From: Amycolatopsis azurea DSM 43854
Lineage (GTDB): Bacteria > Actinomycetota > Actinomycetes > Mycobacteriales > Pseudonocardiaceae
DNA: 64,000 nt
Assembly (NCBI RefSeq): GCF_001995215.1
Contig: NZ_MUXN01000016.1
Coordinates: 190,171 to 254,170 of the forward strand
Reading direction: 5' to 3'
Shown: positions 26,146-35,261 of the stretch, in pieces
Layout of the letters: every line of letters begins with the position of its first letter
Numbering within the stretch: position 1 is the first letter of the stretch
Notes under the pieces: generated by a model
What the model was told of the DNA's origin: nothing
Seen by the model: only the letters and a program-made list of their open reading frames with translations
Database searches by the model: none
Program-made: the position numbers and the translations under genes

Positions 26146-26300
26146 TTTCGCATTCGGAGCAATGCCGGGAAAATCGGTAACGCTCGTCGATCATGAGGCT
26201 ATATCCTCGGTGGCTGGGGGATCGCCGGGTTGTCGTGCTGTATGGGATTCCCCGTGCTCGACCACGATGGCGAGCAGAACAAAAGTGACAACCTCTACCT

Positions 26301-27401
26301 ATGACAAACTGGGGAAATTCCAGAGTTCGCAAGGTCATGTCCTCTTCCGTCGCGGTTCTCGCCGCGCTGACCGTGGCGACCGGGGTCGTCGCCCCGGGGA
26401 CGGCGATCGCCGCTCCTGCCGGTTCCTCGTCTTCCGTGGCGCAGACGCCGGACGAGGTGCGCACCAACGCGGCCGCGGTCGTCGGGCTCACGATCACTCC
26501 GGAGTTGCTGCGGCTGAGCGAGAGCGACTTCGTCTACGCGATCTACCAGGCCGCGAAGCGCCAAGGCGAGATCGCGCTGGAGGTTCAGTACGCGGCGCTC
26601 GACGCCTACAACCGTGGGTGGACCTCGTCGTTCCTGCAGACCGGGATCTACGAGGCGCATCAGCGTGACCTGGACCGGGAGGCGCTGTACCAGGCCCGTC
26701 GCACGGAACGGCAGCCCGCCGCCGCGCTGCTCGGCTTCGAGCTGACCTCGATCCTGCTGGCCCAGGACGACAAGAACTTCGTCTTCGCGTTGTGGGAACG
26801 GGCCGCCAGGGGATCGTTCGTGAGGGCCGCCGCGGGCACGGTCTTCAGCGGAACACCGGCGGAGCACAAGGACTTCATCGTCCGAGGCATCTTCGTCGAG
26901 CACCAGCGCGACGTGGACGCGGCGAAGGAAGCGGCCGAGAAGGAAGCCGCTGAAAAGAAGCTTCGCGACGCGCGAGTGAAGGCCGCCGCCGTCGTCGGCA
27001 TGGACCCGGCCTTGGCCGCGCAGCTGACGGACGAGTGGTTCGTGCAGCAGATCGTGACCGGTGGCCTGGTGTCCCAGGACTCGGAGGTGTGGTACCGGGC
27101 TTACCTGAGCCGGACGCCGGAGCAGTGGCGGGCGTTCATCGACACCGGCATCTTCGAGGCCGCCGCCAAGGACAAGGTGAACGCCATCAAGGTGCGTGCC
27201 GCCGCTGTCGTCGGGATCGAGGCCGGATACGCCAGGTATCTCGAGGAAGGCCCGTTGGTCCGCGAGATCTGGACGAGGGCGAGGGCCGGCAGCCAGGTCC
27301 AGGCCGCCGCCCGGCGTGCCCTGGACAGCGGATCCCCCGCCGAGTGGCGGATCTTCCTGGAAACGGGCATCTTCGCCGCCGCGGAGGCGGACAGGCGCTA
27401 A
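26301..27401 (+). CDS. Secreted ALF-repeat protein
   Basis: The 366-residue protein has a Sec-type signal peptide (SSSVAVLAALTVATGVVAPG, cleavage after AIA near residue 37) and four ALF-type helical repeats. Each repeat ends in a variant of FLxTGIFEAxxxD: SSFLQTGIYEAHQRD, KDFIVRGIFVEHQRD, RAFIDTGIFEAAAKD and RIFLETGIFAAAEAD. A Lys/Glu/Ala-rich helix (KEAAEKEAAEKKLRD) links repeats 2 and 3. ALF repeats are an actinobacterial family without assigned function, plausibly for surface or protein contacts. ATG 26337 is an alternative start and keeps the signal peptide. The 155-base upstream spacer is relatively AT-rich. Confidence 0.75.
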   Translation: MTNWGNSRVRKVMSSSVAVLAALTVATGVVAPGTAIAAPAGSSSSVAQTPDEVRTNAAAVVGLTITPELLRLSESDFVYAIYQAAKRQGEIALEVQYAALDAYNRGWTSSFLQTGIYEAHQRDLDREALYQARRTERQPAAALLGFELTSILLAQDDKNFVFALWERAARGSFVRAAAGTVFSGTPAEHKDFIVRGIFVEHQRDVDAAKEAAEKEAAEKKLRDARVKAAAVVGMDPALAAQLTDEWFVQQIVTGGLVSQDSEVWYRAYLSRTPEQWRAFIDTGIFEAAAKDKVNAIKVRAAAVVGIEAGYARYLEEGPLVREIWTRARAGSQVQAAARRALDSGSPAEWRIFLETGIFAAAEADRR

Positions 27402-27462
27402 AGCCTTCGCGGACGGTGGTCGTGAGCCGGCCTTTCGGTCGTGATCGGTCCGGTGGCGACGC

Positions 27463-27507
27463 ACTGTGTGGATTTTGGGACGTTGGATGACCCGAAATCC
27501 ACACAGT
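27463..27507. repeat. Inverted repeat, 13-base arms (ACTGTGTGGATTT)
   Basis: The arms at 27463-27475 and 27495-27507 flank a centre containing GACGTTGGATGA. The same arm occurs at 44129-44177. Confidence 0.8.
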
Positions 27508-27552
27508 CGTGCGTGATCGGTCCGGTCATGCGGGTGAAGCGTCGGTACAGGT

Positions 27553-27600
27553 GGTCGTGAGTGATAAGTGTCGTTAGAACGACCCGAAACACTCACGACC
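27553..27600. repeat. Inverted repeat, GGTCGTGAGTG arms
   Basis: The outer arms at 27553-27563 and 27590-27600 are perfect. The centre holds a nested TCGTT-AGA-ACGA. It is related to the repeat at 18750-18799. Confidence 0.78.
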
Positions 27601-27702
27601 CACCCGACCGAGGCGGCAGGTGGGCTTCCGTGCGGTCCGTGGGCATGGTGAGGGGCCCGTCGCCGGTGTGGGTGGCGGGCTCCTCGGGTGGTGCAGGGGG
27701 TG

Positions 27703-28956
27703 TCAGGCGCGGTGGAGGGTGTTGCGCCGGGTTCGTTGTAGCGGGTCCAGGTATTGGGGTGGGATGAACTCGGGGAGCCCGTCGGCGGCCATGTGGGCTT
27801 GCCAGTCTCCGTGGTGGATCAGCCGGTGATGGAAACCGCACAGCAGCACCAGGTTCCGGAGATCGGTAAGTCCCCCGTCTGCCCAGTGATGAATATGGTG
27901 AGCGTGACAATTCTTGGGTCTTCGATGACACCCCGGGAACGCGCAGCCCTGGTCCCGGATGTTGAGCGCCCGTCGCTGGCCTGGGGTGACGAACCGTCGT
28001 AGTCGTCCGACGTCGAGGGGTTCTCCGGCGGCGTTCATCACGACCGGCAGCATCAGGCAGTCGCAGGCGGCCATGCGGGCCTCGCGCGCGGTCATGCTGC
28101 CGACAAAGTCCAGGCAGGCCTTCCCGATCCCGGTCTTGAGCTCGTCCAGGCCGATGGTCACGTGCACGAGGGTTCGGTAGCCGCTGGTGCCGGGTTGGTC
28201 CGGGCACGCGATAGCCAGATCGAGAAGTTCAGCCCACGCGTCGCCCTGGCGTTCGCATTTCATGCGCAGATCAGCCTGGCCGAATTCGTCCACCGGGCGG
28301 GGTTTCGCGTACGCCTCCAGAGCGGCCGCCGTCCGAGCCCCTAACTCGTCGTCGAGCAAACCCGTGAGTTTCCAGAACCCGTCCCGACGGCGCTCCAGGG
28401 TGACCTCGCGACGCGGCTCCTTCGGCTCAGGATCCTTCGGTTCGTTCCCGTCCGGGTCGAGCCAAGCGAGCAGGTTCGCCTCCGCCTCCGCCAACTGCCG
28501 GGGACCCGCCTCCCGAGCCAGGTTGCCGAGAATCTTCTCCGCACTCTCCCGATCCCCAACCGACGCGTCAGCAGGAATCCTCGCGAGAATCTCCAGGACC
28601 TGCTGGACCCGCTCAGCCCCAACCAGCCCCTCGGCGGCCACGGCACCTGTGGTGGGTGCGACAGCCGGAACCGCACTCCCATCCAAAGCGCGGGTCGGGT
28701 TCAATGCGATCGCCTGATTCACCACCGGCCGGGCCTCGCCGCGAGAAAGCCCCGCCACACCGGCAAACCACGTGATCGTGCTGCCATACCCGAACAAATC
28801 CTTGACGCCCCGGGACTCGATCTCCGCCAGGTATCGCCCCAACCCGGCGGACGCCACCCGCATCACCTGCAAGAACTGCTGCACACCATGCGCAAGCTCC
28901 AGCTTGCCAGCACGCCACAACTCCTGCGGGAGTTCGGGGAGGAAGGTCTCGGACAC
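27703..28956 (-). CDS. DUF222/HNH endonuclease protein (13E12 family)
   Basis: The protein of about 417 residues has an N-terminal DUF222 domain (about 10-300) and a C-terminal HNH nuclease motif. The motif reads CAFPGCHRRPKNCHAHHIHHW then GGLTDLRNLVLLCGFHHRLIHH (about residues 335-380), with the two zinc-type Cys and the catalytic His/Asn present. Mycobacterial 13E12 repeat proteins are its relatives, and several are LexA-regulated. The GTG at 28956 (VSETFLPEL) leaves the SOS box 23 bases upstream. A GTG at 28986 is also in frame but lies inside that box. No inteins, group I introns or terminal repeats surround it, so its mobility is unproven. Confidence 0.83.
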   Translation of the reverse strand: MSETFLPELPQELWRAGKLELAHGVQQFLQVMRVASAGLGRYLAEIESRGVKDLFGYGSTITWFAGVAGLSRGEARPVVNQAIALNPTRALDGSAVPAVAPTTGAVAAEGLVGAERVQQVLEILARIPADASVGDRESAEKILGNLAREAGPRQLAEAEANLLAWLDPDGNEPKDPEPKEPRREVTLERRRDGFWKLTGLLDDELGARTAAALEAYAKPRPVDEFGQADLRMKCERQGDAWAELLDLAIACPDQPGTSGYRTLVHVTIGLDELKTGIGKACLDFVGSMTAREARMAACDCLMLPVVMNAAGEPLDVGRLRRFVTPGQRRALNIRDQGCAFPGCHRRPKNCHAHHIHHWADGGLTDLRNLVLLCGFHHRLIHHGDWQAHMAADGLPEFIPPQYLDPLQRTRRNTLHRA

Positions 28957-28978
28957 CTCTCCAGAATACCCGAACAAA

Positions 28979-28994
28979 TCGAACACGTGTTCGT
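28979..28994. promoter_or_regulatory. LexA/SOS box upstream of the DUF222/HNH gene
   Basis: TCGAAC-ACGT-GTTCGT matches the TCGAAC-N4-GTTCGA consensus with one difference and contains the perfect palindrome CGAACACGTGTTCG. It is correctly placed to repress the leftward DUF222/HNH gene. Confidence 0.75.
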
Positions 28995-29218
28995 AATTTT
29001 AAGCAACGATGAATTCGCGTCGACAACACTGAAGAGTGAAACCGCCGCTAATTCTGCGAATCGCCACTTACGAGCCCACTCGCAACTCGCGAGACCCACT
29101 CGCGACCGCGACGGTAAAGACCACTTGGGCACTCCTTGAGTCCACCCTGGGCAACTGGACCACCCGCGTTCGTTTCACCGTCGCGAACCGAACATGTCCC
29201 TCGGCGAGGATCGCGCGC

Positions 29219-30802
29219 ATGGAAATCCCCAGGGTCGGTGTTCCCGACGCGCTGGCCTCGCGCCTGACGATGGCCGAACAACACGAGTACCTGACCCGCC
29301 GCACGATGCTCAAGGGGGCCGGCGTCGCTCTCGCGGCGGGCCCGTTGCTGCTTCAGGGAACCGCGTACGCCGACGGCGACAAGGTCGTCCCGGCGGGGCG
29401 GCATCTCGCGTTCGGCCGGAATCCGCGGACGTCGATGCGGGTCGCGTGGCAGGTGCCGGCGCCGGTGCGGAAGCCGTTCCTGCGCATCGCCGACGGCCAC
29501 GGCGGCTGGAGTCACCGGATCCCGGCCGAGGTCCGCGCGCTGCATTCCGAGGTCGCCGGGGTCATCGCGCCGTACGACCAGTACTACCTGCACGCCGAGG
29601 CCGATCACCTCTGGCCCGGCCGCACCTATCGGTACGCCGTCGGGCACGAGGGTTTCGACCCGGCTTCGGGCGACGGCGGTCCGGCCGCGATCTCGACGTT
29701 CACCACCGCGCCCGCCCGGGGCGTCCCGGCGGGCAAGTTCACCTTCACCGCGTTCGGCGACCAGGGGGTCTCGACGACGGCGCTCGCGCAGGACGGCGCC
29801 GTCGCGCGGCAGAACCCGCGCTTCCACCTGTTGGCGGGCGACATCGCCTACGCCGATCCGAGTGGCGCGGGCAAGCCGCCCGGCAGCAAGCCCGACGCGG
29901 ATCACGACCTGTTCGACCCCAAGGTATGGGATGCCTACTACAACCAGATCGAGGGTGTCGCGGCGTCGGTGCCGTGGATGGTCACCACCGGCAACCACGA
30001 CATGGAGGCCCTCTACTCGCCCGACGGCTACGGCGGCCAGCTCAAGCGCTGGGACTTCCCCGGCGGCGGCCCGCACGACTGCCCCAGTGTGTACTCCTTC
30101 ATCTACGGCAACGTCGGGGTGATCTCGCTCGACGCCAACGACGTCTCCTACGAGATCCCCGCCAACCTCGGCTACTCGCGCGGCTCCCAGACGGCCTGGC
30201 TCAAGCGGCGCCTGCGCTATCTGCGGTCGCAACCGGACGTCGACTTCGTCGTGGTGTTCTTCCACCACTGTGCTTACTCGACGACCAACCAGCACGCGTC
30301 CGAGGGCGGCGTCCGCGAGCAGTGGGTCCCGCTGTTCGACGAGTTCCAGGTCGACCTCGTGATCAACGGGCACAACCACATCTACGAGCGCACCGACGCC
30401 CTGCGCGGCGGGAAGGTGACGCGCGAGGTCGAGATCGGCGACACCGTCGAGCCGGACCGCGACGGCACCGTGTACGCGACTTGCGGTGGCGGCGGGAAGA
30501 GCCTCTACAGCTTCCCGGTACCCGACACGTTCGCAGGGGAGTTCCAGTCCTACCACTGGGTCAAGGGTGGCGAGAAGGTGACCGAAACGGTGCCGTGGTC
30601 CCGTGTGCGCTACACCGGGTACTCGTTCCTCGCGATCGACGTCGAGCCCGCCTGGTTCGGCCGCCGGACCACGCTGACCGTGCGCACCCTGCGCAACGAC
30701 GGCGCGGAGATCGACCGGTTCACCCTGCGACGCACGGCCGGTCTCCATCGGTCGCGGTACGCGGCGGCCTCCGTCCTCGGCGCGGATCCTGGCGACGTAT
30801 AA
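29219..30802 (+). CDS. Tat-exported purple acid phosphatase-like metallophosphoesterase
   Basis: The 527-residue protein has a Tat signal (TRRTMLKGAGVALAAG, ending near AYA at residue 50). A fibronectin-III-like purple acid phosphatase N-domain covers about 55-165, and a calcineurin-type phosphoesterase domain follows. Metal motifs are FGDQG near 180, AGDIAYAD near 205, TTGNHDME near 255, FFHHCAYS near 335 and NGHNHIYERT near 375. It probably releases phosphate from extracellular organic phosphates. The ATG at 29219 follows a GAGGA site (29206-29210). It is divergent from the DUF222 gene. Confidence 0.85.
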   Translation: MEIPRVGVPDALASRLTMAEQHEYLTRRTMLKGAGVALAAGPLLLQGTAYADGDKVVPAGRHLAFGRNPRTSMRVAWQVPAPVRKPFLRIADGHGGWSHRIPAEVRALHSEVAGVIAPYDQYYLHAEADHLWPGRTYRYAVGHEGFDPASGDGGPAAISTFTTAPARGVPAGKFTFTAFGDQGVSTTALAQDGAVARQNPRFHLLAGDIAYADPSGAGKPPGSKPDADHDLFDPKVWDAYYNQIEGVAASVPWMVTTGNHDMEALYSPDGYGGQLKRWDFPGGGPHDCPSVYSFIYGNVGVISLDANDVSYEIPANLGYSRGSQTAWLKRRLRYLRSQPDVDFVVVFFHHCAYSTTNQHASEGGVREQWVPLFDEFQVDLVINGHNHIYERTDALRGGKVTREVEIGDTVEPDRDGTVYATCGGGGKSLYSFPVPDTFAGEFQSYHWVKGGEKVTETVPWSRVRYTGYSFLAIDVEPAWFGRRTTLTVRTLRNDGAEIDRFTLRRTAGLHRSRYAAASVLGADPGDV

Positions 30803-30870
30803 CGACCGACACGGGTCCGCATGGTGGGACTCGGTGCCATATCGTGGACCGGAGACATACAGTCCGGGAC

Positions 30871-31908
30871 ATGTCGCCGAGAACCCTCCTGCGGGCCGTC
30901 ATGGCCGTTTCCGCCGTCACGCTCCTCGCCGCGTGCAACGCCTCGGCCAAGGATCCGGCCGCGCAGAACGCCACCGGGCCCGCGTTCGTCCTGATCACGC
31001 CGAGCCCGGTCGGGGTCAACGACTTCCTCAAGCTCGCCGTCCAGGGCATCGAGGACTCGGCCAAGAAGCACAACGGGACGCAGAAGGTGTTCCAGAGCAC
31101 CGATCCGGCGTCGATCCAGCAGAACCTCGCGGCCGCGGTGCGCGAGAAGCCCGCCGTGATCGTCGCGGTCGGTTTCAACTTCGCCGACGCGATCGCGGCC
31201 GAGGCCGAGCGCAATCCCGGGCAGAAGTTCCTGTTCGTGGATTCCTGCACCACCAAACCGTTCCCGAACGTCACCTGCGCGGTGTTCCGTGAGCACGAAG
31301 GCAGTTACCTCGCCGGCGCCGAAGCCGGGCTGCTGAGCAAGTCCGGCAAGGTCGGCGCGGTCGTCGTGCTCGACGCGCCCCAGTTCCGCCGGTACTCGAT
31401 CCCGTTCGGGAAGGGGGCGGAGAAGGCCAAGCCCGGCACCACGCTGGCCCCGCTGTTCATTGGCGGCGCGAACCCGTTCAACGACCCGGCCCGCGCGAAG
31501 GCGCTGGCCGCCACCCTCGCCGGTCAGGGCGTCGACCACGTCATGGGCGCGGCCTCGGCGGCGGGCAATCTCGGCGTGTTCGAAGCGGCGAAACAGGGCG
31601 GGTTCTTCGCGTTCGGCGTCGACGCCAACCAGTGCCCGGCCAGCCCGGGCCAGGTCGTGGACAACGTCATCAAGCGCACCAACGTGGTCATCGGCGACGG
31701 GGTCGACGCGATCCTCGGCGGCAAGACCGGCGAGACGAAGTCGTACGGTGTCAAGGAGAAGGGCATCTCCCTGACCGGACTGGAGCCGGACGCCTCGACG
31801 TCGCAGTGCGTCGTCGCGAGCCACCCCGACGTGCTGGCCAAGGTCGGCGAGTTGCGGGACCAGATCATCTCGGGCGCGATCGTCGTCGATGACCCCGCCG
31901 AATCCTGA
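30871..31908 (+). CDS. BMP-family nucleoside-binding lipoprotein
   Basis: The 345-residue protein has a lipoprotein signal (lipobox LLAACNAS, Cys near residue 22) and a BMP/PnrA-type periplasmic-binding fold. Conserved parts are FVLITPSPVGVNDFLKLAVQG, KFLFVDSC and EGSYLAGAEAGLLSKSGKVG. The family binds purine or other nucleosides outside the membrane and hands them to an ABC importer, here encoded immediately downstream. It is the first gene of the salvage operon and overlaps the ATPase gene by 20 bases. Its ligand is inferred to be a sulfur nucleoside such as methylthioadenosine. Confidence 0.88.
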   Translation: MSPRTLLRAVMAVSAVTLLAACNASAKDPAAQNATGPAFVLITPSPVGVNDFLKLAVQGIEDSAKKHNGTQKVFQSTDPASIQQNLAAAVREKPAVIVAVGFNFADAIAAEAERNPGQKFLFVDSCTTKPFPNVTCAVFREHEGSYLAGAEAGLLSKSGKVGAVVVLDAPQFRRYSIPFGKGAEKAKPGTTLAPLFIGGANPFNDPARAKALAATLAGQGVDHVMGAASAAGNLGVFEAAKQGGFFAFGVDANQCPASPGQVVDNVIKRTNVVIGDGVDAILGGKTGETKSYGVKEKGISLTGLEPDASTSQCVVASHPDVLAKVGELRDQIISGAIVVDDPAES

Positions 31909-33406
31909 CGCCGTCTCACTCCGGGGGATCGTCAAGCGGTTCCCCGGAGTGCTCGCGAACGACCACGTGGACCTCGACGTCGGCAGAGGCGAGATCCATG
32001 CCCTGATGGGCGAGAACGGCGCGGGCAAGTCCACGCTCATGTCCGTGCTCTACGGTCTGCACCGGCCCGACGAGGGCACGATCTCCTTGCACGGCAAGGA
32101 AGTCTCCTTCGGCTCGCCCGCGCAGGCGATCGACGCCGGTGTCGGCATGGTGCAGCAGGGCTTCGCGCTCTTCGGCGAACTCACCGTCACCGAGAACGTC
32201 GTGTTCGGCAGCGAACCGACCCGCCGCGGCCTGCTGGACCGCAAGGCGGCGACCGCCCATGTCACCGAACTGATCGAGCGGCACGAACTGCGGCTGCGGC
32301 CCGGCGACCGGGTCCGTGACCTGCCGGTCGGGCTCCGGCAACGGGTCGAGATCCTCAAACTCCTGTACCGCGAGGCCGGGGTCCTGATCCTCGACGAACC
32401 CACCGCCGTGCTGACCCCGCCCGAAACCGAGCGGCTGTTCGGTGTGCTGCGCGCTCTCGCCGCCGAGGATCGCACGATCCTGTTGGTGTCGCACAAACTC
32501 CAAGAAGTCCTCGCCGTCAGCGACCACGTCACGGTGCTGCGCGACGGCCGCGTCAGCGCCCGCGGGCGCACGGCGGACCAGAACGCCGCCGGGCTCGCCG
32601 CGGCGATGACCGGCCGCGACGTCGACCTCGACCGCGTCCACCCGGCCGGGTCGCCCCGTGACGTCATCCTCGAAGCCCGTTCCCTGACCGTTCCCGGTAC
32701 GGAAGGAAAACCTTTGCTGGACAAAGTCTCTCTCGCCGTGCACGCGGGGGAGATCGTCGGCGTCGCCGGGGTGGCGGGCAACGGACAGGCCGAACTCTCC
32801 GGCGCGCTCACCGGCCTCCTGAAGACCGGCGGCACGATCGTCCTCAAAGGACAGAATCTCGACGGGCTGTCGGTTCGGGCCAGAAGAGACGCCGGGCTCG
32901 CGCATGTCCCGGAAGACCGCGCCGAGGTCGGCTCGGCGCCCACGGCGAGCCTCCGGGACAACCTGGCCGTCGGCTTCCACCGCAAGCGACCCTTGGCACG
33001 CAAGGGATTCCTGCGCCGCAAGGCGATCGACGAGCACGCGTCGGCGATCATCGGGGACTACGACGTCCGCGGGGCAGGTCCCGCCGCCGCGATGGGCACG
33101 CTGTCCGGGGGAAACCAGCAGAAGGCGATCTTCGGCCGCGAACTCACCCACGACGCCCCGTTCCTGCTCGTCGAGCAGCCCACCCGCGGGGTCGACGTCG
33201 GCGCGATCGAGAACATCCACGCCCGGCTCGTCGCCCACCGCGACGCCGGGCACGCCGTCCTGCTGATCTCCGCCGAACTCAGCGAAGTCCTGGCGCTGTC
33301 GGACCGCGTGCTCGTGCTGTTCGAAGGCCGGATCGTCGCGGAGTTCACCAAGGACGAGGCCGATCCGCACACGGTCGGCCTGGCGATGGCCGGAGGTGCT
33401 GGATGA
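31889..33406 (+). CDS. ABC transporter ATPase, two domains (BMP nucleoside importer)
   Basis: The 505-residue protein has two ATP-binding cassettes in tandem, like RbsA/NupA. Domain 1 has Walker A MGENGAGKSTL near residues 40-50, a degenerate signature (LPVGLRQRVEILK) and Walker B VLILDEPTAVL. In domain 2 the Walker A position reads VAGVAGNGQAELSGAL, the signature is TLSGGNQQKAIFGREL and Walker B is FLLVEQPTRGVDVG. Domain 2 lacks the GKT/S lysine, as is normal for this transporter class. It energises import with the two permeases downstream. The ATG at 31889 lies inside the BMP gene. Confidence 0.92.
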   Translation: MTPPNPDAVSLRGIVKRFPGVLANDHVDLDVGRGEIHALMGENGAGKSTLMSVLYGLHRPDEGTISLHGKEVSFGSPAQAIDAGVGMVQQGFALFGELTVTENVVFGSEPTRRGLLDRKAATAHVTELIERHELRLRPGDRVRDLPVGLRQRVEILKLLYREAGVLILDEPTAVLTPPETERLFGVLRALAAEDRTILLVSHKLQEVLAVSDHVTVLRDGRVSARGRTADQNAAGLAAAMTGRDVDLDRVHPAGSPRDVILEARSLTVPGTEGKPLLDKVSLAVHAGEIVGVAGVAGNGQAELSGALTGLLKTGGTIVLKGQNLDGLSVRARRDAGLAHVPEDRAEVGSAPTASLRDNLAVGFHRKRPLARKGFLRRKAIDEHASAIIGDYDVRGAGPAAAMGTLSGGNQQKAIFGRELTHDAPFLLVEQPTRGVDVGAIENIHARLVAHRDAGHAVLLISAELSEVLALSDRVLVLFEGRIVAEFTKDEADPHTVGLAMAGGAG

Positions 33407-34407
33407 CCCGCGTCCGCCTCGTCGTCGTCCCGGTCGTGGCGGCGCTCGTCCTCGGCGCGATCCTGTTGCTGGCCACCGGAACCGATCCGCTGGCCGCCTA
33501 CGGGGCGATCGTCTCCGGCGCGTTCGGTCCCGATGGCATCGGCGACACCCTCGCCTACGCCGTCCCCGTCGCGGGGATGGCGACCGCGCTCGCGATCCCG
33601 CTCCGCGCGGGCATGGTGAACCTCGGCGGCGAGGGACAGCTGGTGCTCGGCGCGATCAGCGCGCTCGCGGTCGGCTTGTACGTGCCCGGCCCCGGGCCGG
33701 TCAAAGTGGTGCTCGCGCTGCTCGCGGGTGCTCTCGCCGGAGCCGGGTACGCCGCGCTGGCCGCGGTCTGCGAGAACCGTCTCGGCGTCCCGCTGCTGAT
33801 CAGCACTCTGTTGCTGAGCTATCCGGCGATGTCGCTCGCCGGATACCTCGTGCGGTTCCCGCTGAAGGACGCCGGTTCCAGCCTGCCGCAGAGCCCGCAG
33901 CTGACCGAAGGCGCGCGGCTGCCCGAAATCGACGGCGTGACGACCGGGATCTTCCTGGTGGTGGCGGTGATCGCGGTCTACGCGGTGCTCGACGCCCGCA
34001 CACCCGCCGGATTCGAGACCAAGGTGACCGGCTGGGCCCCGAAGTTCGCCGCCTATGCCGGGATCGACCGGCCGAAACTCACGCTGCGGCTGCTGGCCGC
34101 GTCGGGCGGGACGGCCGGGCTGGTCGGCGCGATCGCCGTCCTCGGCTTCCCGTACCGGTTCATCGACGGCGCGCTGATCACGCCGCAGTACACCTGGATC
34201 GGCCTGCTCGCGGCGCTGCTCGCCGGGGCCAGCCCGCTCGGGACGCTGCTCGCGGCGGTGTTCTTCGCGGCGCTGACCAGCGGCGGGTTCGCGATGGAAC
34301 GCGCCACCCAGGTCCCGCGCGAGCTGACCGCGGTCCTGCAGGCGGTGCTGATCATCTTCCTCGCGGCCACATCGGGGGTCTTCAAACGGAAGGCGAGGCG
34401 GGCATGA
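33403..34407 (+). CDS. ABC transporter permease 1 (BMP nucleoside importer)
   Basis: The 334-residue permease has about nine hydrophobic helices and the branched-chain/sugar-type permease fold. Landmarks are VNLGGEGQLVLGAISAL near residues 69-85, STLLLSYPAMSLAGYLV near 130-146 and the late AALLAGASPLGTLLAAVFFAAL. It pairs with permease 2 to form the membrane channel. It overlaps both neighbours by ATGA, as is typical of four-gene BMP transporter operons. Confidence 0.9.
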   Translation: MTRVRLVVVPVVAALVLGAILLLATGTDPLAAYGAIVSGAFGPDGIGDTLAYAVPVAGMATALAIPLRAGMVNLGGEGQLVLGAISALAVGLYVPGPGPVKVVLALLAGALAGAGYAALAAVCENRLGVPLLISTLLLSYPAMSLAGYLVRFPLKDAGSSLPQSPQLTEGARLPEIDGVTTGIFLVVAVIAVYAVLDARTPAGFETKVTGWAPKFAAYAGIDRPKLTLRLLAASGGTAGLVGAIAVLGFPYRFIDGALITPQYTWIGLLAALLAGASPLGTLLAAVFFAALTSGGFAMERATQVPRELTAVLQAVLIIFLAATSGVFKRKARRA

Positions 34408-35261
34408 TCGACGCGAGCCTGTTCTCCTCGGCGCTCACCGCGCTGACGCCCATCCTGTTCGCCGCGCTCGCGGGCGCGCTGTGCCAGCGGGCCGGGGTCT
34501 TCAACATCTCCCTGGAAGGCTTGCTTCTGGTCGGCTGCTTCGGTGCCGTCGCCGGGAGCTGGTACACCGGCAGCGCCTGGATCGGCGTCGTCGCGGCGGT
34601 GATCGCGGCGACGGCGTACTCGCTGATCCTCGCGATCGGGTCGATCACCTTCGACGGCGACCCGATCGTCCTGGGCGTCGCGAGCAACCTGCTCGCGGTC
34701 GGGCTGACGAGCTTCCTCATCCGGACGGTCTTCGGCACCGAGGGTTCGTTCAGCGATCCCACCTTGCAGGGGCTGGGGCAGTTCGGCCCGATCCCGGGGC
34801 AGTCGCTGCTGGTCTACCTGTCCTGGCTGGCCGTGCCCGCGCTCGCGGTGCTGCTGTACCGGCATCCGTGGGGCCTGCGGCTGCGCGGCGTCGGCGAGCG
34901 CCCGGAAGCCGCGTCCAGCCTCGGCGTCAACGTGACCAAGTACCGCTACGGGGTGATCCTCGCCGGGGGAGCGCTGTGCGGTCTGGGTGGTGCGCAACTG
35001 GCGCTGGGCTCGGTGACCTTGTTCGCCGAGAACATGACCGCCGGCCGCGGCTGGATCGCCGTCGTCGCGGTCATGCTGGGCCGCGCGCATCCGCTCGGGG
35101 TGCTGCTCGCGGCGCTGCTGTTCGGCCTCGCCGAGGCGTTCGGCTTCCGGCTCCAGGGCATCGGCCTCCCGCAGCAGGCCACCGACGCCGCGCCCTATGT
35201 CGTCACGCTCGTGGCGTTGTTCCTGTCCAACCTGAAACGCGAGAAGGGACAGCCCGCGTGA
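34404..35261 (+). CDS. ABC transporter permease 2 (BMP nucleoside importer)
   Basis: The 285-residue permease has about eight helices. Conserved segments are QRAGVFNISLEGLLLVGCFGAV near residues 29-50, GVGERPEAASSLGVNV near 160-175 and the EAA-like MLGRAHPLGVLLAALLFGLAEAFG near 225-248. It is the second half of the nucleoside channel. The stop overlaps the start of the nucleoside phosphorylase gene (GTGA), tying import directly to nucleoside cleavage. Confidence 0.9.
   Translation: MIDASLFSSALTALTPILFAALAGALCQRAGVFNISLEGLLLVGCFGAVAGSWYTGSAWIGVVAAVIAATAYSLILAIGSITFDGDPIVLGVASNLLAVGLTSFLIRTVFGTEGSFSDPTLQGLGQFGPIPGQSLLVYLSWLAVPALAVLLYRHPWGLRLRGVGERPEAASSLGVNVTKYRYGVILAGGALCGLGGAQLALGSVTLFAENMTAGRGWIAVVAVMLGRAHPLGVLLAALLFGLAEAFGFRLQGIGLPQQATDAAPYVVTLVALFLSNLKREKGQPA

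Larger units (their letters stand above)
27402..27702. other. Intergenic region with two inverted repeats
   Basis: The gap between convergent genes holds palindromes at 27463-27507 and 27553-27600. It also has a duplicated phrase GTGATCGGTCCGGT (27441-27454 and 27513-27526). No gene is visible. Confidence 0.6.

Noticed and set aside
27703..28956. HNH gene as an active homing element or defence island
   Set aside because: No terminal repeats, host-gene split, methylase or other defence genes surround it. It is kept only as a DUF222/HNH gene with an SOS box.
30803..30870. SAM-type riboswitch controlling the methionine salvage operon
   Set aside because: The leader is only 68 bases before the first gene and lacks the needed helices.
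30610..32040. Leftward frame beginning SVDLPAPFSPIRAW opposite the ABC ATPase
   Set aside because: This is the familiar antisense of an ABC Walker A/signature region, often misannotated as a protein.
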